A DNA stretch of 64,000 bases from positions 434,001-498,000 of the forward strand of contig NZ_CP013634.1 of NCBI RefSeq assembly GCF_001664485.1, in the 5' to 3' direction. Shown in pieces: positions 35,834 to 44,808 of the stretch. The first letter of the stretch is position 1. The number at the start of each line of letters is the position of its first letter. The position numbers and the translations under genes are program-made. The notes beneath the pieces are model-generated. The model was given only the letters and a program-made list of their open reading frames with translations, made no database searches and was not told where the DNA came from. The DNA comes from Rhizobium sp. N324 (lineage in GTDB: Bacteria; Pseudomonadota; Alphaproteobacteria; Rhizobiales; Rhizobiaceae).

Positions 35834-38416
35834 TCAGAAGAGATCGTACCTCGGATTTCGTTTTACCCATGTCGCCTTGGCGAGCTTGACGAGCCTGTCA
35901 TCTATCGACTTGGATTTTGGAATTGCCTTTTGCTCCTGAGCTGTCAGCTCGGTGGCAAAGGCGGCTTCTGCGTTCTTCTTCGCGGCATTGGGCAGCCTCT
36001 TGAGTTCCGCCAAAGCCTGGTTCTTCGGATCGCCGCTGCCAGGCATGTTGATGGCGGTTGCCAGCGCAAAATAACGCGCCGCCGTCGTCAAGCCGTCAGC
36101 GCCGCTGCCTTCTTCCTTCGCCAGAATGGCGCGGTCGAGAGCCCCCCAATAGTCGCCGCGTTCGGCGCCTATCTCAAGCCACTTCACCGCTTCCGTCTTG
36201 TCTGCGGCAACGCCAACGCCGTCACGATACATGCGCCCGAGGTTCGTGGGAGCATGAGGCTGTCCGCCTTCTGCGGCCCGCGTGAAAAGGTCAAGTGCCT
36301 TTGTAAGATCCTGAGGGGCACCCTTTCCAAAGCGATAGACCAGGGCGAGATTGTTCAGGGAGTAGATGTCGTTGCGTTCAACGCCGGCCTCATAGAAACG
36401 AATACCGCGCTCGGGATCGGCTGGGACGTTTACGCCGTTCAGGAAAATATATCCGAGCTCGTTCATCGCATATGTATGGCCGAGGTCGGCGGCCTGCAGC
36501 ATCATCCGCATGCCCTCTTGCTGATTGGCCTTGGTGCCACGGCCGTAGTAGAGAGCTTTGCCGTAGCTGTGCAGGGCGAACGGATCGCCCTTGGCGGCGC
36601 CACCTTTGGCGATCTCGCTGGCCTTGGCTGCATCGCGGGGAACGGAGGCGCCGAACTCGTAAAGGCTCGACAATTCCTGAATCGCCCGGACATGCCCGGC
36701 ATCCATCGCCTTCTTGATCGTCGCAAAAGCCGTCTTGGTGTCGCGATTGGCAAGTTGAGCGCGGCCGAGCTGGTAGACGAAGCGCGCCACCTCGGGATAG
36801 GCCATTATTGCTTCGGTGCACGCCGGCAGCGCCACGTTCGGGTCGATCTCGTTCGGGAGCTTGCCTGCGGTGACGCCCTGCAGGTCGAGGGGGGCGGCGG
36901 CGGATGTGTCGCAGGCGTCGAGCGTCGGCTTGAAGGTGACGGTCGCCGGCGCCAGGTCGTCATTGGCGGCTTGCAGCGTCAGGGCGAAAGGCTGGTTTTC
37001 GGTGCCGATCTGCGGCTCGTAGGAAAGGCCCGGAAGATCGGCGGCTTCAAGCACATGGCCGAGCCCGATCACCCGGTCTCCGGCGCGCAGCGTGCCCTTG
37101 TCGGGCAGGGCCGCGACCTTGAAGGTCATTTCGGCGGCCGATGCCGGAACGACCGGCAGGCTGGCCGCGACGGGGCCGACACCGATCGTCGTGCCGACAT
37201 CGCGCGGCAGCGTTTTCAGATAGGCATCGGCATCGGCAAGCCGCACTTGCTTTTGCTGTTCGAGCTGGGCGAGCTTGGCACCGGCATCCGCCGAGACGGT
37301 GATGGCGACGACGCCCTGTGTTGCCTGACCATAGGGATCGCTGACGGTATAGCCGATCAGGCCGACGGTGCCGGCGGTGACACCCGATGAATCATAGGTG
37401 AGCGCCGTCAGCGCCGCGGCCGGCATCTTGGCGCCCTGCTCGACCGGCTTGCCGTCGAAGCTGAGCTTGCCGGTCTGCGGCAGCTGGTTGAGGGTGACGA
37501 GCAGCGCCGAGCCGGTCTCGTCATGCGGCGGGGCGATCGTCAGCTTCGTGGCGGCGGCCCCTTCCGGCACGCTCACCTGCTGCATCGCCTCAACGCTCGG
37601 CGGCGGCGGCGCCGGAATGAAATAGAAGCTGTCCATCAGCGAGGAGTTTTCCCAGGGGACCTGCTTGCCGTTGGTCATGGCGATCACGTCGCGGCGCACA
37701 TCGGTCAGCACCTGGCGGATTTCCTTGTTGGGTTCGCTGGCGCGTTTGATGAAGGATTCGGAATAGGGGCTGAGCGCACCGGTACCATCGAGCGCCACCT
37801 GGCCCGGTTCGGTGGAAAAGGCGATCAGGCTGCCGAGATCGCTGTCGATGCGGGCAAGGCCGCGGGTGGCGCCGACCGGCTCCAGTTTTTCCGCCATCCA
37901 GAATTTCTGGGCGTTGAAGGGATTGTTGCGGCAGGCATCGAGGAAGATCAGTTGCACCCGCGAATTCTGCTTGAGATGGTTGAGGATGAGGTCGAGCGGC
38001 ATGGTCTGTGTCTCGACGTCATAGGGCGTCTCCAATGTCGCATCGACCGGCACCAGGAAATTCTGCCCGCCCACCTGGATGCCGTGCCCCGAATAATAGA
38101 TCAGGCCGGCCTCGGCATTGCTGGTCGAACGCAGGAACCGGCGCACCGTATCCTCGAGCCCGATGCGGTCGACATTGACGCCGATCGTCACGTCGAAACC
38201 GGCCGCGCGCAGCGTCGTCGCCACCTCTTCGACATCATTGGCGGGATTGGGAAGCGAGGGCAGCGTCTTATAGACCGAGTTGCCGATGACCAGCGCGACG
38301 CGGCGGCCGTTTTCCCCTTCCGTCACGGCGGCATATGCGGTGGCCGTCGACAGCAGTATTGCCGCGATGGTCAGCAGATAGGCGCAGAGTCTCCGGATGT
38401 GATGAAACTTCGGCAT
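35834..38416 (-). CDS. Secreted caspase-family protein with Sel1-like repeats (860 aa)
   Basis: A signal peptide (residues about 10-30) precedes a caspase p20-like domain: ALVIGNSVYKTLPSLPNPAN, His111 in IYYSGHGIQ and Cys162 in IFLDACRNNPF, so the dyad is intact. Residues about 285-530 have two cadherin-like, strand-rich modules (LNQLPQTGKLSFDGKPVEQG, VAALPDKGTLRAGDRVIGLG), similar to each other. From about residue 560 to 780 there are Sel1/TPR repeats (AMNELGYIFLNGVNVPADPE, LALVYRFGKGAPQDLTKALD, LGRMYRDGVGVAADKTEAVK). It lacks DUF4384, so it is a separate line from the two caspase genes at 24.8-28.9 kb. It probably acts in the periplasm. Confidence 0.88.
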   Translation of the reverse strand: MPKFHHIRRLCAYLLTIAAILLSTATAYAAVTEGENGRRVALVIGNSVYKTLPSLPNPANDVEEVATTLRAAGFDVTIGVNVDRIGLEDTVRRFLRSTSNAEAGLIYYSGHGIQVGGQNFLVPVDATLETPYDVETQTMPLDLILNHLKQNSRVQLIFLDACRNNPFNAQKFWMAEKLEPVGATRGLARIDSDLGSLIAFSTEPGQVALDGTGALSPYSESFIKRASEPNKEIRQVLTDVRRDVIAMTNGKQVPWENSSLMDSFYFIPAPPPPSVEAMQQVSVPEGAAATKLTIAPPHDETGSALLVTLNQLPQTGKLSFDGKPVEQGAKMPAAALTALTYDSSGVTAGTVGLIGYTVSDPYGQATQGVVAITVSADAGAKLAQLEQQKQVRLADADAYLKTLPRDVGTTIGVGPVAASLPVVPASAAEMTFKVAALPDKGTLRAGDRVIGLGHVLEAADLPGLSYEPQIGTENQPFALTLQAANDDLAPATVTFKPTLDACDTSAAAPLDLQGVTAGKLPNEIDPNVALPACTEAIMAYPEVARFVYQLGRAQLANRDTKTAFATIKKAMDAGHVRAIQELSSLYEFGASVPRDAAKASEIAKGGAAKGDPFALHSYGKALYYGRGTKANQQEGMRMMLQAADLGHTYAMNELGYIFLNGVNVPADPERGIRFYEAGVERNDIYSLNNLALVYRFGKGAPQDLTKALDLFTRAAEGGQPHAPTNLGRMYRDGVGVAADKTEAVKWLEIGAERGDYWGALDRAILAKEEGSGADGLTTAARYFALATAINMPGSGDPKNQALAELKRLPNAAKKNAEAAFATELTAQEQKAIPKSKSIDDRLVKLAKATWVKRNPRYDLF

Positions 38417-38661
38417 GGCTCGATCGCAAACATTCTATTGTTTAAGTTCAATAAAATTTGCTGGCCTGCTGGTGCTGGGCCCCCTCCGCATTCACCGTTT
38501 GAAAATATTCCTCACTGCTAAAAAAAGCAAGCTTCGCCCGCCTCCAAGTGAATTGGAGCAGTCCCGTCAGATTGGAAGCCCGTCGGCTGCGGGAAAGACT
38601 GTCGGCGTCAGGAAATCATCCTGCGGCCGGCAGCCGATACGTCGGCGCTGGCGAAGTTTTC

Positions 38662-39939
38662 TTAAGCAGGAAACGTATAGTTGCTGATCGATGCCGGTTT
38701 CATCTCGATCGAGAAGCCCGGCAGGGTGGGCGGCATGTAGGCGGCGTTCTCGATGCGGCAGGGGTCGAGGAAGTGTTCGTGCAGATGATCGACATATTCG
38801 ATGACGCGGCCTTCCTTGGTGCCGGAGACCGCGACGTAGTCGATCATCGACAGATGCTGCACATATTCGCAGAGGCCGACGCCGCCGGCATGCGGCCAGA
38901 CCGGCAAGCCGAACTTGGCGGCGATCAGCAGCACGGAGAGAACCTCGTTTAGCCCGCCCATGCGGCAGGAATCGATCTGCACGATGTCGATCGCGCCCTC
39001 GGCGATGAACTGCTTGAACATGATGCGGTTCTGGCACATCTCGCCCGTCGCGACCTTCACCGGCGCGATCGCCTGGCGGATCTTACGGTGGCCGGCGACG
39101 TCGTCGGGGCTGGTGGGTTCCTCGATGAAGAAGGGCTTGGCCGGGGCAAGCGACTTGACCCAGTCGATCGCCTGGCCGACGTCCCAGACCTGGTTGGCGT
39201 CGATCATCAGATAACGGTCGGGACCGATCACCTCGCGGGCGATCCTCAGGCGGCGCATATCGTCTTCCAGGTCGCGGCCGACCTTCATCTTGATATGGTT
39301 GAAGCCGGCGTCGATCGCCTCCTTGCAGAGGCGGCGCAGTTTCTCGTCCTCATAACCGAGCCAGCCGGCCGAGGTGGTATAGCAGGCATAACCTTCCTTT
39401 TCGAGAATGGCGATGCGTTCGGCCTTGCCCGCTTCGGCGCGCTTGAGGATCTCGACTGCCTCCTCACGGGTCAGCACGTCGGTGAGATAGCGGTAGTCGA
39501 CGATATCGGCGATCTCTTCAGGCGACATCTCGGCGACCAGCCGCCAGACCGGTTTTCCCGCCTGTTTGGCAAGCAGATCCCAGACGGCGTTGACGACGGC
39601 GCCGGTCGCCAGATGGATGGCGCCCTTTTCCGGGCCGATCCAGCGCAGCTGGCTGTCGCTGGTCAGATGCCGCCAGAATTTGCCGGGATGGGCGAGCACC
39701 TCGGCAAGCTCGGTGCCGACGACGAGATGGCGCATCGCCTCGATCGCCATGCAGCAGATGTCGTTGCCGCGGCCGATGGTGAAGGTCAGGCCGTGGCCGG
39801 CAAGGCCGGGCGCATCGGTATCGAGAATGACATAGGCGGCCGAATAATCCGGATCGGGGTTCATCGCATCCGATCCATCCAGGCTTTGCGAGGTGGGAAA
39901 ACGGAGATCGAAGACACGAAGGTCGGTGATGCGGGTCAT
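38662..39939 (-). CDS. L-fuconate dehydratase, enolase superfamily (425 aa)
   Basis: This is a mandelate-racemase-group enzyme. The KxK base motif is in FNHIKMKVGRD, the metal ligands are in LMIDANQVW, FFIEEPTSPDD and VATGEMCQ, and the catalytic His is in VWPHAGGVG. The opening ITDLRVFDLRFPTSQSLDGS and the length of 425 residues are those of fuconate dehydratases. It would turn L-fuconate into 2-keto-3-deoxy-L-fuconate. The neighbouring dehydrogenase and fuconolactonase-like gene agree with an L-fucose pathway. GGGAGAACTACC precedes the ATG. Confidence 0.87.
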   Translation of the reverse strand: MTRITDLRVFDLRFPTSQSLDGSDAMNPDPDYSAAYVILDTDAPGLAGHGLTFTIGRGNDICCMAIEAMRHLVVGTELAEVLAHPGKFWRHLTSDSQLRWIGPEKGAIHLATGAVVNAVWDLLAKQAGKPVWRLVAEMSPEEIADIVDYRYLTDVLTREEAVEILKRAEAGKAERIAILEKEGYACYTTSAGWLGYEDEKLRRLCKEAIDAGFNHIKMKVGRDLEDDMRRLRIAREVIGPDRYLMIDANQVWDVGQAIDWVKSLAPAKPFFIEEPTSPDDVAGHRKIRQAIAPVKVATGEMCQNRIMFKQFIAEGAIDIVQIDSCRMGGLNEVLSVLLIAAKFGLPVWPHAGGVGLCEYVQHLSMIDYVAVSGTKEGRVIEYVDHLHEHFLDPCRIENAAYMPPTLPGFSIEMKPASISNYTFPA

Positions 39940-40005
39940 GGTAGTTCTCCCAATTGCAAGAGCCGGATGGCCGGCAGGGCTGCCGGCCGGCTTCCTTGGC
40001 TGAAG

Positions 40006-40740
40006 TTAGATCGTCCAGCCGCCGTCGATGGCGATCGCCTGGCCGGAGGTATAGGTGGCGCCGGCGAGATAGACGGCGAGATCGGCGATCTCTTCCGGCG
40101 AGCCGAGCCGGCCCATCGGCTGGCGGGCGATGAAGGCGGCGCGGGCCGCGTCATAATCGCCCTGGGCGCGCATGCGGTCCTGCAGCGACGGGCTTTCCAC
40201 CGTGCCGGGGCAGATGGCGTTGCAGCGGATGCCGTCAGCGACATAATCGGCGGCGACGGATTTGGTCAGTCCGATGACGGCCGCTTTGGTGACGCCGTAG
40301 GCGAAGCGGTTCGGAACGCCCTTGATGCTGGAGGCGACCGAGGCCATGTTGATGATCGACCCGTCCTTGCGCTCCAGCATGCCGGGCAGCACGGCGCGGA
40401 TGGTGCGGATCATCGCCTTGACGTTGAGGTCGAGGGCAAATTCGAAATCGGCATCCTTCATCTCCAGGATCGAGCCGGCATGAACGAAGCCGGCGCAGTT
40501 GAACAGCACGTCGACAGCGCCGATCTCGGCGACGAGAGCCTTGACCGCATCCTCTTCGAGCACATTCAGCTGATGGGTGGAAACGCCGGTTTCCGCTGCA
40601 AGCGTTGCCAGCGCGCCGGTATTGATGTCGGTCGCGTGGACCTTGGCGCCGACCGCGGCAAAGGCGATCGCCGTCGCCCGGCCAATGCCCTGGCCGGCGG
40701 CGGTGATAAGAACGGTCTTGCCGGAAAGTCTGTTTGTCAT
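40006..40740 (-). CDS. SDR, probable 2-keto-3-deoxy-L-fuconate dehydrogenase (244 aa)
   Basis: This SDR has [30 protein letters not shown], the catalytic-Ser stretch [27 protein letters not shown] for the Tyr/Lys pair, and [12 protein letters not shown] at the end. The [20 protein letters not shown] region is the pattern of DHRS6-like enzymes that act on keto-deoxy-fuconate in fucose catabolism. It lies 66 bases before the fuconate dehydratase gene in the same direction. Its substrate is inferred from context. Confidence 0.83.
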   Translation of the reverse strand: MTNRLSGKTVLITAAGQGIGRATAIAFAAVGAKVHATDINTGALATLAAETGVSTHQLNVLEEDAVKALVAEIGAVDVLFNCAGFVHAGSILEMKDADFEFALDLNVKAMIRTIRAVLPGMLERKDGSIINMASVASSIKGVPNRFAYGVTKAAVIGLTKSVAADYVADGIRCNAICPGTVESPSLQDRMRAQGDYDAARAAFIARQPMGRLGSPEEIADLAVYLAGATYTSGQAIAIDGGWTI

Positions 40741-40780
40741 GTCACGGGCCTCTTCTGGAATTGTCTGTGCCGAACGATCG

Positions 40781-40814
40781 AATGCAGTTCATGTCTTAAT
40801 GCAGTTCATGTCTT
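40781..40814. repeat. Exact 17-bp tandem duplication
   Basis: AATGCAGTTCATGTCTT occurs twice in direct succession, 40 bases upstream of the minus-strand SDR start. It lies in the 314-base divergent region that also holds the IclR promoter. It may be a local slippage or an operator pair. Confidence 0.8.
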
Positions 40815-40945
40815 GGCGAAGGCTCGGGCATTCACCCGCTTCTAGTTTGCGCGCTGAGACCGCCCTCCGGCAAGATGGCGCTGGCAGCCGGCCGGGTTTC
40901 CGCGTGCTATATCTCACCCAACGTAAACTGCATCTTCAGTGATGA

Positions 40946-40965
40946 TTTGTCTGTTTATAGACAAA
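40946..40965. promoter_or_regulatory. Inverted repeat, possible IclR operator
   Basis: TTTGTCT-GTTTAT-AGACAAA is a 7-bp-arm palindrome about 90 bases before the IclR start, and a further ACAGAC follows it. The divergent fucose genes and the IclR gene share this region, so an operator for the regulator is a plausible reading. Confidence 0.5.
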
Positions 40966-41054
40966 CAGACGATCCGCCAAGGGGCAAGCGCAAACTTTTC
41001 CTTTTCGGGCCGCCGTTCTGCGTATATGCAGAATGATATTCACAGGAGGAAGGA

Positions 41055-41840
41055 ATGGAGACCGACGAGTCAGACCGCTACCGCGCTCCTGCGCTCGACA
41101 AGGGCCTCGATATCCTGGAATTGCTCGCCGGCGTCGACAGCGGCCTCACCCAGGCCGAGATCGCCAAGCGGCTCGACCGCAGCCCCAACGAATTCTACCG
41201 CATGCTCGACCGCCTGGTGCGCCGCGGTTACGTCACCCGGCTCGATGGCGACCGCTATTCGCTGACGCTGAAGCTCTTCGGTCTGGCGCAACTGCACACG
41301 CCGGTGCGCCGGCTCGCGTCTTACGCCACGCCGCTGATGCGCGATCTCGCCCAGCGCTCGCGCCAGGCCAATCACCTTGCCGTCTTCGATCGCGGCGCGG
41401 CTGTCGTCATCGCCCAGCAGGAGGCGCCGGACTATTGGGGATTCTCGATCCGCATCGGCGCCCATATCAGCCTGTTCGACACCGGTTCGGGGCACGTGCT
41501 GCTAGCCTTCCGCAGCCCGGAGGAGCGGGAGATGATGATCTCCGAGCATGTGCGCAGCCGGGCGGAGATAGAACTCGGCCCCGATTTCTACGATCGTCTC
41601 GACCAGATCCGCGAGCGCGGCTATGAGATGATGGCAAGCGCCCAGACATCCGGCGTCTATAATCTTTCCGCGCCCGTCCTCGGCCCGGACGGGCGCTGCA
41701 TCGCCGCCCTCACCTGCCCCTTCATCGCGCTCGTCAATGCGCCGGCGGCGCCCGATATCAGCCAAGCGATCATGCTGGTGCAAAAGACCGCCAACCAGCT
41801 TTCGCAGTTGGCCGGGGCCGATGTCGCCAATCCTGTTTGA
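41055..41840 (+). CDS. IclR family transcriptional regulator (261 aa)
   Basis: The N-terminal winged helix (ALDKGLDILELLAGVDSGLT, AEIAKRLDRSPNEFYRMLDR, GYVTRLDGDRYSLTLKLFGL) and the C-terminal GAF-like effector domain (GSGHVLLAFRSPEEREMM, YEMMASAQTSGVYNLSAPVL) are complete. AGGAGGAAGG precedes the ATG. It is divergent from the SDR/fuconate dehydratase pair and upstream of the fuconolactonase-like gene, so it probably controls fucose catabolism. Confidence 0.88.
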   Translation: METDESDRYRAPALDKGLDILELLAGVDSGLTQAEIAKRLDRSPNEFYRMLDRLVRRGYVTRLDGDRYSLTLKLFGLAQLHTPVRRLASYATPLMRDLAQRSRQANHLAVFDRGAAVVIAQQEAPDYWGFSIRIGAHISLFDTGSGHVLLAFRSPEEREMMISEHVRSRAEIELGPDFYDRLDQIRERGYEMMASAQTSGVYNLSAPVLGPDGRCIAALTCPFIALVNAPAAPDISQAIMLVQKTANQLSQLAGADVANPV

Positions 41841-41885
41841 TGGCTGTCCAGTTCGGCACCTCGACGCTGGAGGTCGCCGGTGGCT

Positions 41886-42060
41886 GCCCCTCATCCGGCT
41901 GCCGCCACCGACCGGGCTCGAGCCACGCGTCTCGACCCGTCCTTCGGACCCCCGTAAACGGGGCGAAGGGGATATGCCGCAGCCTCTCGCTCCCTCTCCG
42001 ACGTCTCGCAGGGCACGTCCCCTCGCCCCGTTTACGGGGAGAGGGTTAGGGTGAGGGGCA
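41886..42060. repeat. RIME-like element
   Basis: The left arm GCCCCTCATCCGGCTGCCGCC and the right arm GGTTAGGGTGAGGGGC frame inner pairs such as CCCCGTTTACGGGG. The 336-base gap between the IclR and amidohydrolase genes is mainly this element; the last 100 bases hold the ribosome site and no extra gene. Confidence 0.72.
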
Positions 42061-42176
42061 GGCCGCACGGCATAGCGCGCTAGGGACAGTCATGGACTGA
42101 CGACGAAAAATTTCTATTTGAATAATCCATTCACCAGAAATAGGCTGTCGTACAGCCTGTCTTGGAGGAGAAAAGC

Positions 42177-43013
42177 GTGCTCATCGACACCCATCTGCAC
42201 ATTATCGATCGCGCGGCACTGCCCTATCCCTGGCTTTCGCAGGTGCCCGATCTCGATCATGATTTTCTCTATGAGACCTACGCGGCCGAGGCGCGGCGCT
42301 GCGGTATTACCACGGCGCTGCATATGGAGGTCGACGTCGATCCCGCCGCGATGCAGGACGAGACCGACCACATCGCCGGCCTCGCGGGGAAGGAAGGCAG
42401 CCTGATTGCCGGCGCCATCGTCTCCTGCCGGCCGGAAGAGGAAGGCTTTGCCGCCTATCTCGAGCGGCAAAAAGCCGATCCCTTCGTCAAGGGGTTCCGC
42501 CGCGTGCTGCATGTCGTGCCCGACGACGTGTCGGAAGGTGCCCTGTTTCGCGAAAACATCCGCCGCATCGGCGGCAGCGGCCTGACCTTCGATCTCTGCA
42601 CATTGCCGCACCAGGCGGGCCGCGTCACAGCCCTCGTCGATCTCGCGCCGGATGTGCAGTTCGTGCTCGATCATTGCGGCGTGCCAGATATTCGCTCCGA
42701 TGCGTTCGAGCCGTGGAAGGCCGGTTTGTCGGAGATCGCCCGGCGGTCGAACGTCGTCTGCAAGGTCTCCGGTGTGGTTGCTTATGCCGACGCCAGGACA
42801 TGGACGGCGCAGACGCTGCGGCCCTATATCGAGCATGTGATTGCGAGTTTCGGCTGGGATCGTGTCGTCTGGGGCAGCGACTGGCCGGTCTGCACGCTCG
42901 GCGGCGGCCTGTCCACCTGGGTCGCGGCAACCCATGCCGTGCTGTCCGGCAGCAGCGAGGCGGAGCGGGCGAAGCTGCTTTTCGCCAATGCACAGCGCCT
43001 TTGGTCGCTTTGA
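42177..43013 (+). CDS. Amidohydrolase, probable L-fuconolactonase (278 aa)
   Basis: This TIM-barrel metal-dependent hydrolase of the amidohydrolase-2 type starts LIDTHLHIIDRAALPYPWL, with the HxH metal motif. VKGFRRVLHVVPDD, FVLDHCGVPDIRSDAF and DRVVWGSDWPVCTLGGG with the distal Asp follow. The start is a GTG at 42177 preceded by GGAGGAGAAAAGC; the TTG further up is part of that site. It fits the lactonase step between L-fuconolactone and L-fuconate next to fuconate dehydratase. The substrate is inferred. Confidence 0.84.
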   Translation: MLIDTHLHIIDRAALPYPWLSQVPDLDHDFLYETYAAEARRCGITTALHMEVDVDPAAMQDETDHIAGLAGKEGSLIAGAIVSCRPEEEGFAAYLERQKADPFVKGFRRVLHVVPDDVSEGALFRENIRRIGGSGLTFDLCTLPHQAGRVTALVDLAPDVQFVLDHCGVPDIRSDAFEPWKAGLSEIARRSNVVCKVSGVVAYADARTWTAQTLRPYIEHVIASFGWDRVVWGSDWPVCTLGGGLSTWVAATHAVLSGSSEAERAKLLFANAQRLWSL

Positions 43014-43216
43014 CGTCACGAAATCACGTGATGTGCTGTGCCTTGTAAAAGTGCTACTTTGGCATGTCTTTTGCTTCTGTAAGGATGAAGCGACGCAATG
43101 TTTCGGTTTGGGACGACTTACCGCCGAGCAATTGCTAGCTTTAACCAACTCAGGTAAAAGTTGTCAGACACGGATTTGGCGAATACTTGTAATCCGGTGT
43201 CCTCAGGAGGGAAAAA

Positions 43217-43621
43217 ATGAAAGAAGAACCGCATTCCGTCGACGTTCACGTCGGAAAGACCATCCGTATCCAGCGTCTGCTGAGAAAAGTTTCTCAGACG
43301 GAACTAGGCGACCGGGTTGGCGTAACGTTCCAGCAGATCCAGAAATACGAAAAGGGTTCCAATCGCGTTTCCGCCAGCATGCTGGTTGAAATCGCCGGCG
43401 CGCTGAAGGTCGATGTCAGGACGTTTTTCGACGATCTGTCGTCCCCCGATACGGCCAACGACAACCCGGCTCCCAGCGAGGAATTCATTATCTCGCGCGA
43501 AGGCGTGCTTCTCAATGCGGCGTTCTTTTCGATCAAGAACGAAGCTCTTCGCAAGAAGATCCTGAAACTCGTCCAGGCGATAGCCCACACCGAACAGGTG
43601 GAAGGCGAAGCGGCCGAATAA
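43217..43621 (+). CDS. XRE-family helix-turn-helix regulator (134 aa)
   Basis: The N-terminal Cro/C1 domain is VGKTIRIQRLLRKVSQTELG with GVTFQQIQKYEKGSNRVSAS as its recognition part. The C-terminal half (EEFIISREGVLLNAAFFSIK, LRKKILKLVQAIAHTEQ) is helical. The pattern IDVHVG..IR..R is shared with the PraR-type regulators of rhizobia, but it is not clearly that gene. AGGAGG precedes the ATG. It converges on the small gene beyond TfuA. Confidence 0.87.
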   Translation: MKEEPHSVDVHVGKTIRIQRLLRKVSQTELGDRVGVTFQQIQKYEKGSNRVSASMLVEIAGALKVDVRTFFDDLSSPDTANDNPAPSEEFIISREGVLLNAAFFSIKNEALRKKILKLVQAIAHTEQVEGEAAE

Positions 43622-43731
43622 ACCAGATCTCCTTCACGCGAATCCAACGGGCCGCATGAGGATATAGCGATCGGGATCAATTCCATCGGGCTCGATGGGG
43701 GTTGACCGAGATTGATGTCCATTGATCCGGA

Positions 43732-43998
43732 TTAATGGCGATCGATCAGGATCAGATTCTCGCTGGCGTCCTTCATTGCGATCTTGGCTTTGCTGCCGAG
43801 CAGTTTCTCGAGATTGACGTCTAGCTCCCTGTCGGGATCTATGCCGTCCCAATCGATCACGACCTGCAGCAGCGCCATGTTCGTCAGGTGCATCAGATTA
43901 CGCAGCTGAAGCTTTTCAGCCTCCTCCTTGGCTGCCGACAGCAGCCGGAAGATCCTTGAGTATTCGCTGCCGGTACCTTCGTTGCGTTGTTCAAACAT
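43732..43998 (-). CDS. Small hypothetical protein next to TfuA (88 aa)
   Basis: The protein is helical and soluble: YSRIFRLLSAAKEEAEKLQL, LRNLMHLTNMALLQVVIDWD, then KAKIAMKDASENLIL. There is no signal peptide. AGGCGGGAACG stands before the ATG. It starts 66 bases after the TfuA gene on the same strand, so it is probably the last gene of the YcaO/TfuA transcript. I do not recognise a family. Confidence 0.6.
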   Translation of the reverse strand: MFEQRNEGTGSEYSRIFRLLSAAKEEAEKLQLRNLMHLTNMALLQVVIDWDGIDPDRELDVNLEKLLGSKAKIAMKDASENLILIDRH

Positions 43999-44064
43999 CG
44001 TTCCCGCCTCTTTGGCCGTGAAACCCTACGATTCCATCACCACTGCATCTTTCCGCCGGGACCG

Positions 44065-44808
44065 TTATTCCAGCGTTACAGCAACCGCATTGCGCGTGAC
44101 TTCGGCGTGCAAGAGCTCCCAATGCGAGGTCGCGGCGAAGCGCCAGTCACGGTTGACGGGCAGGAATTCGTCCCGGCGCAGCCAATCCAGCACCAGCCGG
44201 GCGTCGCTGCGCTTGCGCTCGACGCGATGCTGACGGACAGCGGCGAGGATCTGGTCGCGGCGCGGCTTGCGGAAGTGGCACTCGTCGGCGACCTTGGCAT
44301 AGGTGCGTTCGGAAAAATGCAGGAAACGGCCGGCAAGCAGCAGTTTCTTGCGCTCGCCTGACGAGATCTCGCCATTGGCAAAGAGCGCATCAACGGTCGG
44401 CTCGAAATCGACCCATGGCACCGAAAGCGGCAGCCAGCCGAGAGCCTGCGGCGCGTGCACCAGCGCGACGGCCTCGTCGTCGAGCAGCCGCCCGGCCTCG
44501 TAATCTTCGAAGATCGAGCCGAGCCCGACCATGCCGAAGGGCGCGCATTCGGCCGCCCGCAGCGCGCCCATGCTGGCGCCGCCGGCAACGGCGACATCAT
44601 GTTCGAGCGCGAACAGAATTTCCTTGTGCCAGACCGAGGGCAGATCGCCGAAATAACCGTCGACGAGGCCGATGGCGGTGGCGCCGTCGTGAACGGCCTT
44701 CAGGATGTCACCGCAGGCGGCCGGCGGCCGGAAGTCGATGCGGGGGGACATGGCGCGCGCAGCAGTGAGATCGCTGCCAAGGCTCGGGCCGACGAACAGC
44801 ACCTTCAT
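44065..44808 (-). CDS. tfuA: TfuA domain protein (247 aa)
   Basis: The TfuA core is seen in MKVLFVGPSLGSDLTAARAM, then AIGLVDGYFGDLPSVWHKEI, LFALEHDVAVAGGASMGALR, AAECAPFGMVGLGSIFEDYE and VHAPQALGWLPLSVPWVDFE. TfuA proteins work with YcaO enzymes; in thioamide-forming systems they are thought to deliver sulfide to the peptide backbone, and tfuA was first named from the trifolitoxin locus. The ATG overlaps the YcaO stop (TCATGA on the plus strand), so translation is coupled. Confidence 0.88.
   Translation of the reverse strand: MKVLFVGPSLGSDLTAARAMSPRIDFRPPAACGDILKAVHDGATAIGLVDGYFGDLPSVWHKEILFALEHDVAVAGGASMGALRAAECAPFGMVGLGSIFEDYEAGRLLDDEAVALVHAPQALGWLPLSVPWVDFEPTVDALFANGEISSGERKKLLLAGRFLHFSERTYAKVADECHFRKPRRDQILAAVRQHRVERKRSDARLVLDWLRRDEFLPVNRDWRFAATSHWELLHAEVTRNAVAVTLE

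Noticed and set aside
35930..37390. 486-aa plus-strand frame opposite the Sel1-caspase gene
   Set aside because: Antisense shadow without motifs; the caspase gene on the minus strand has an intact dyad and repeats.
39088..40845. 585-aa plus-strand frame opposite the fuconate dehydratase and SDR genes
   Set aside because: It spans two well-supported minus-strand genes and has shadow composition.
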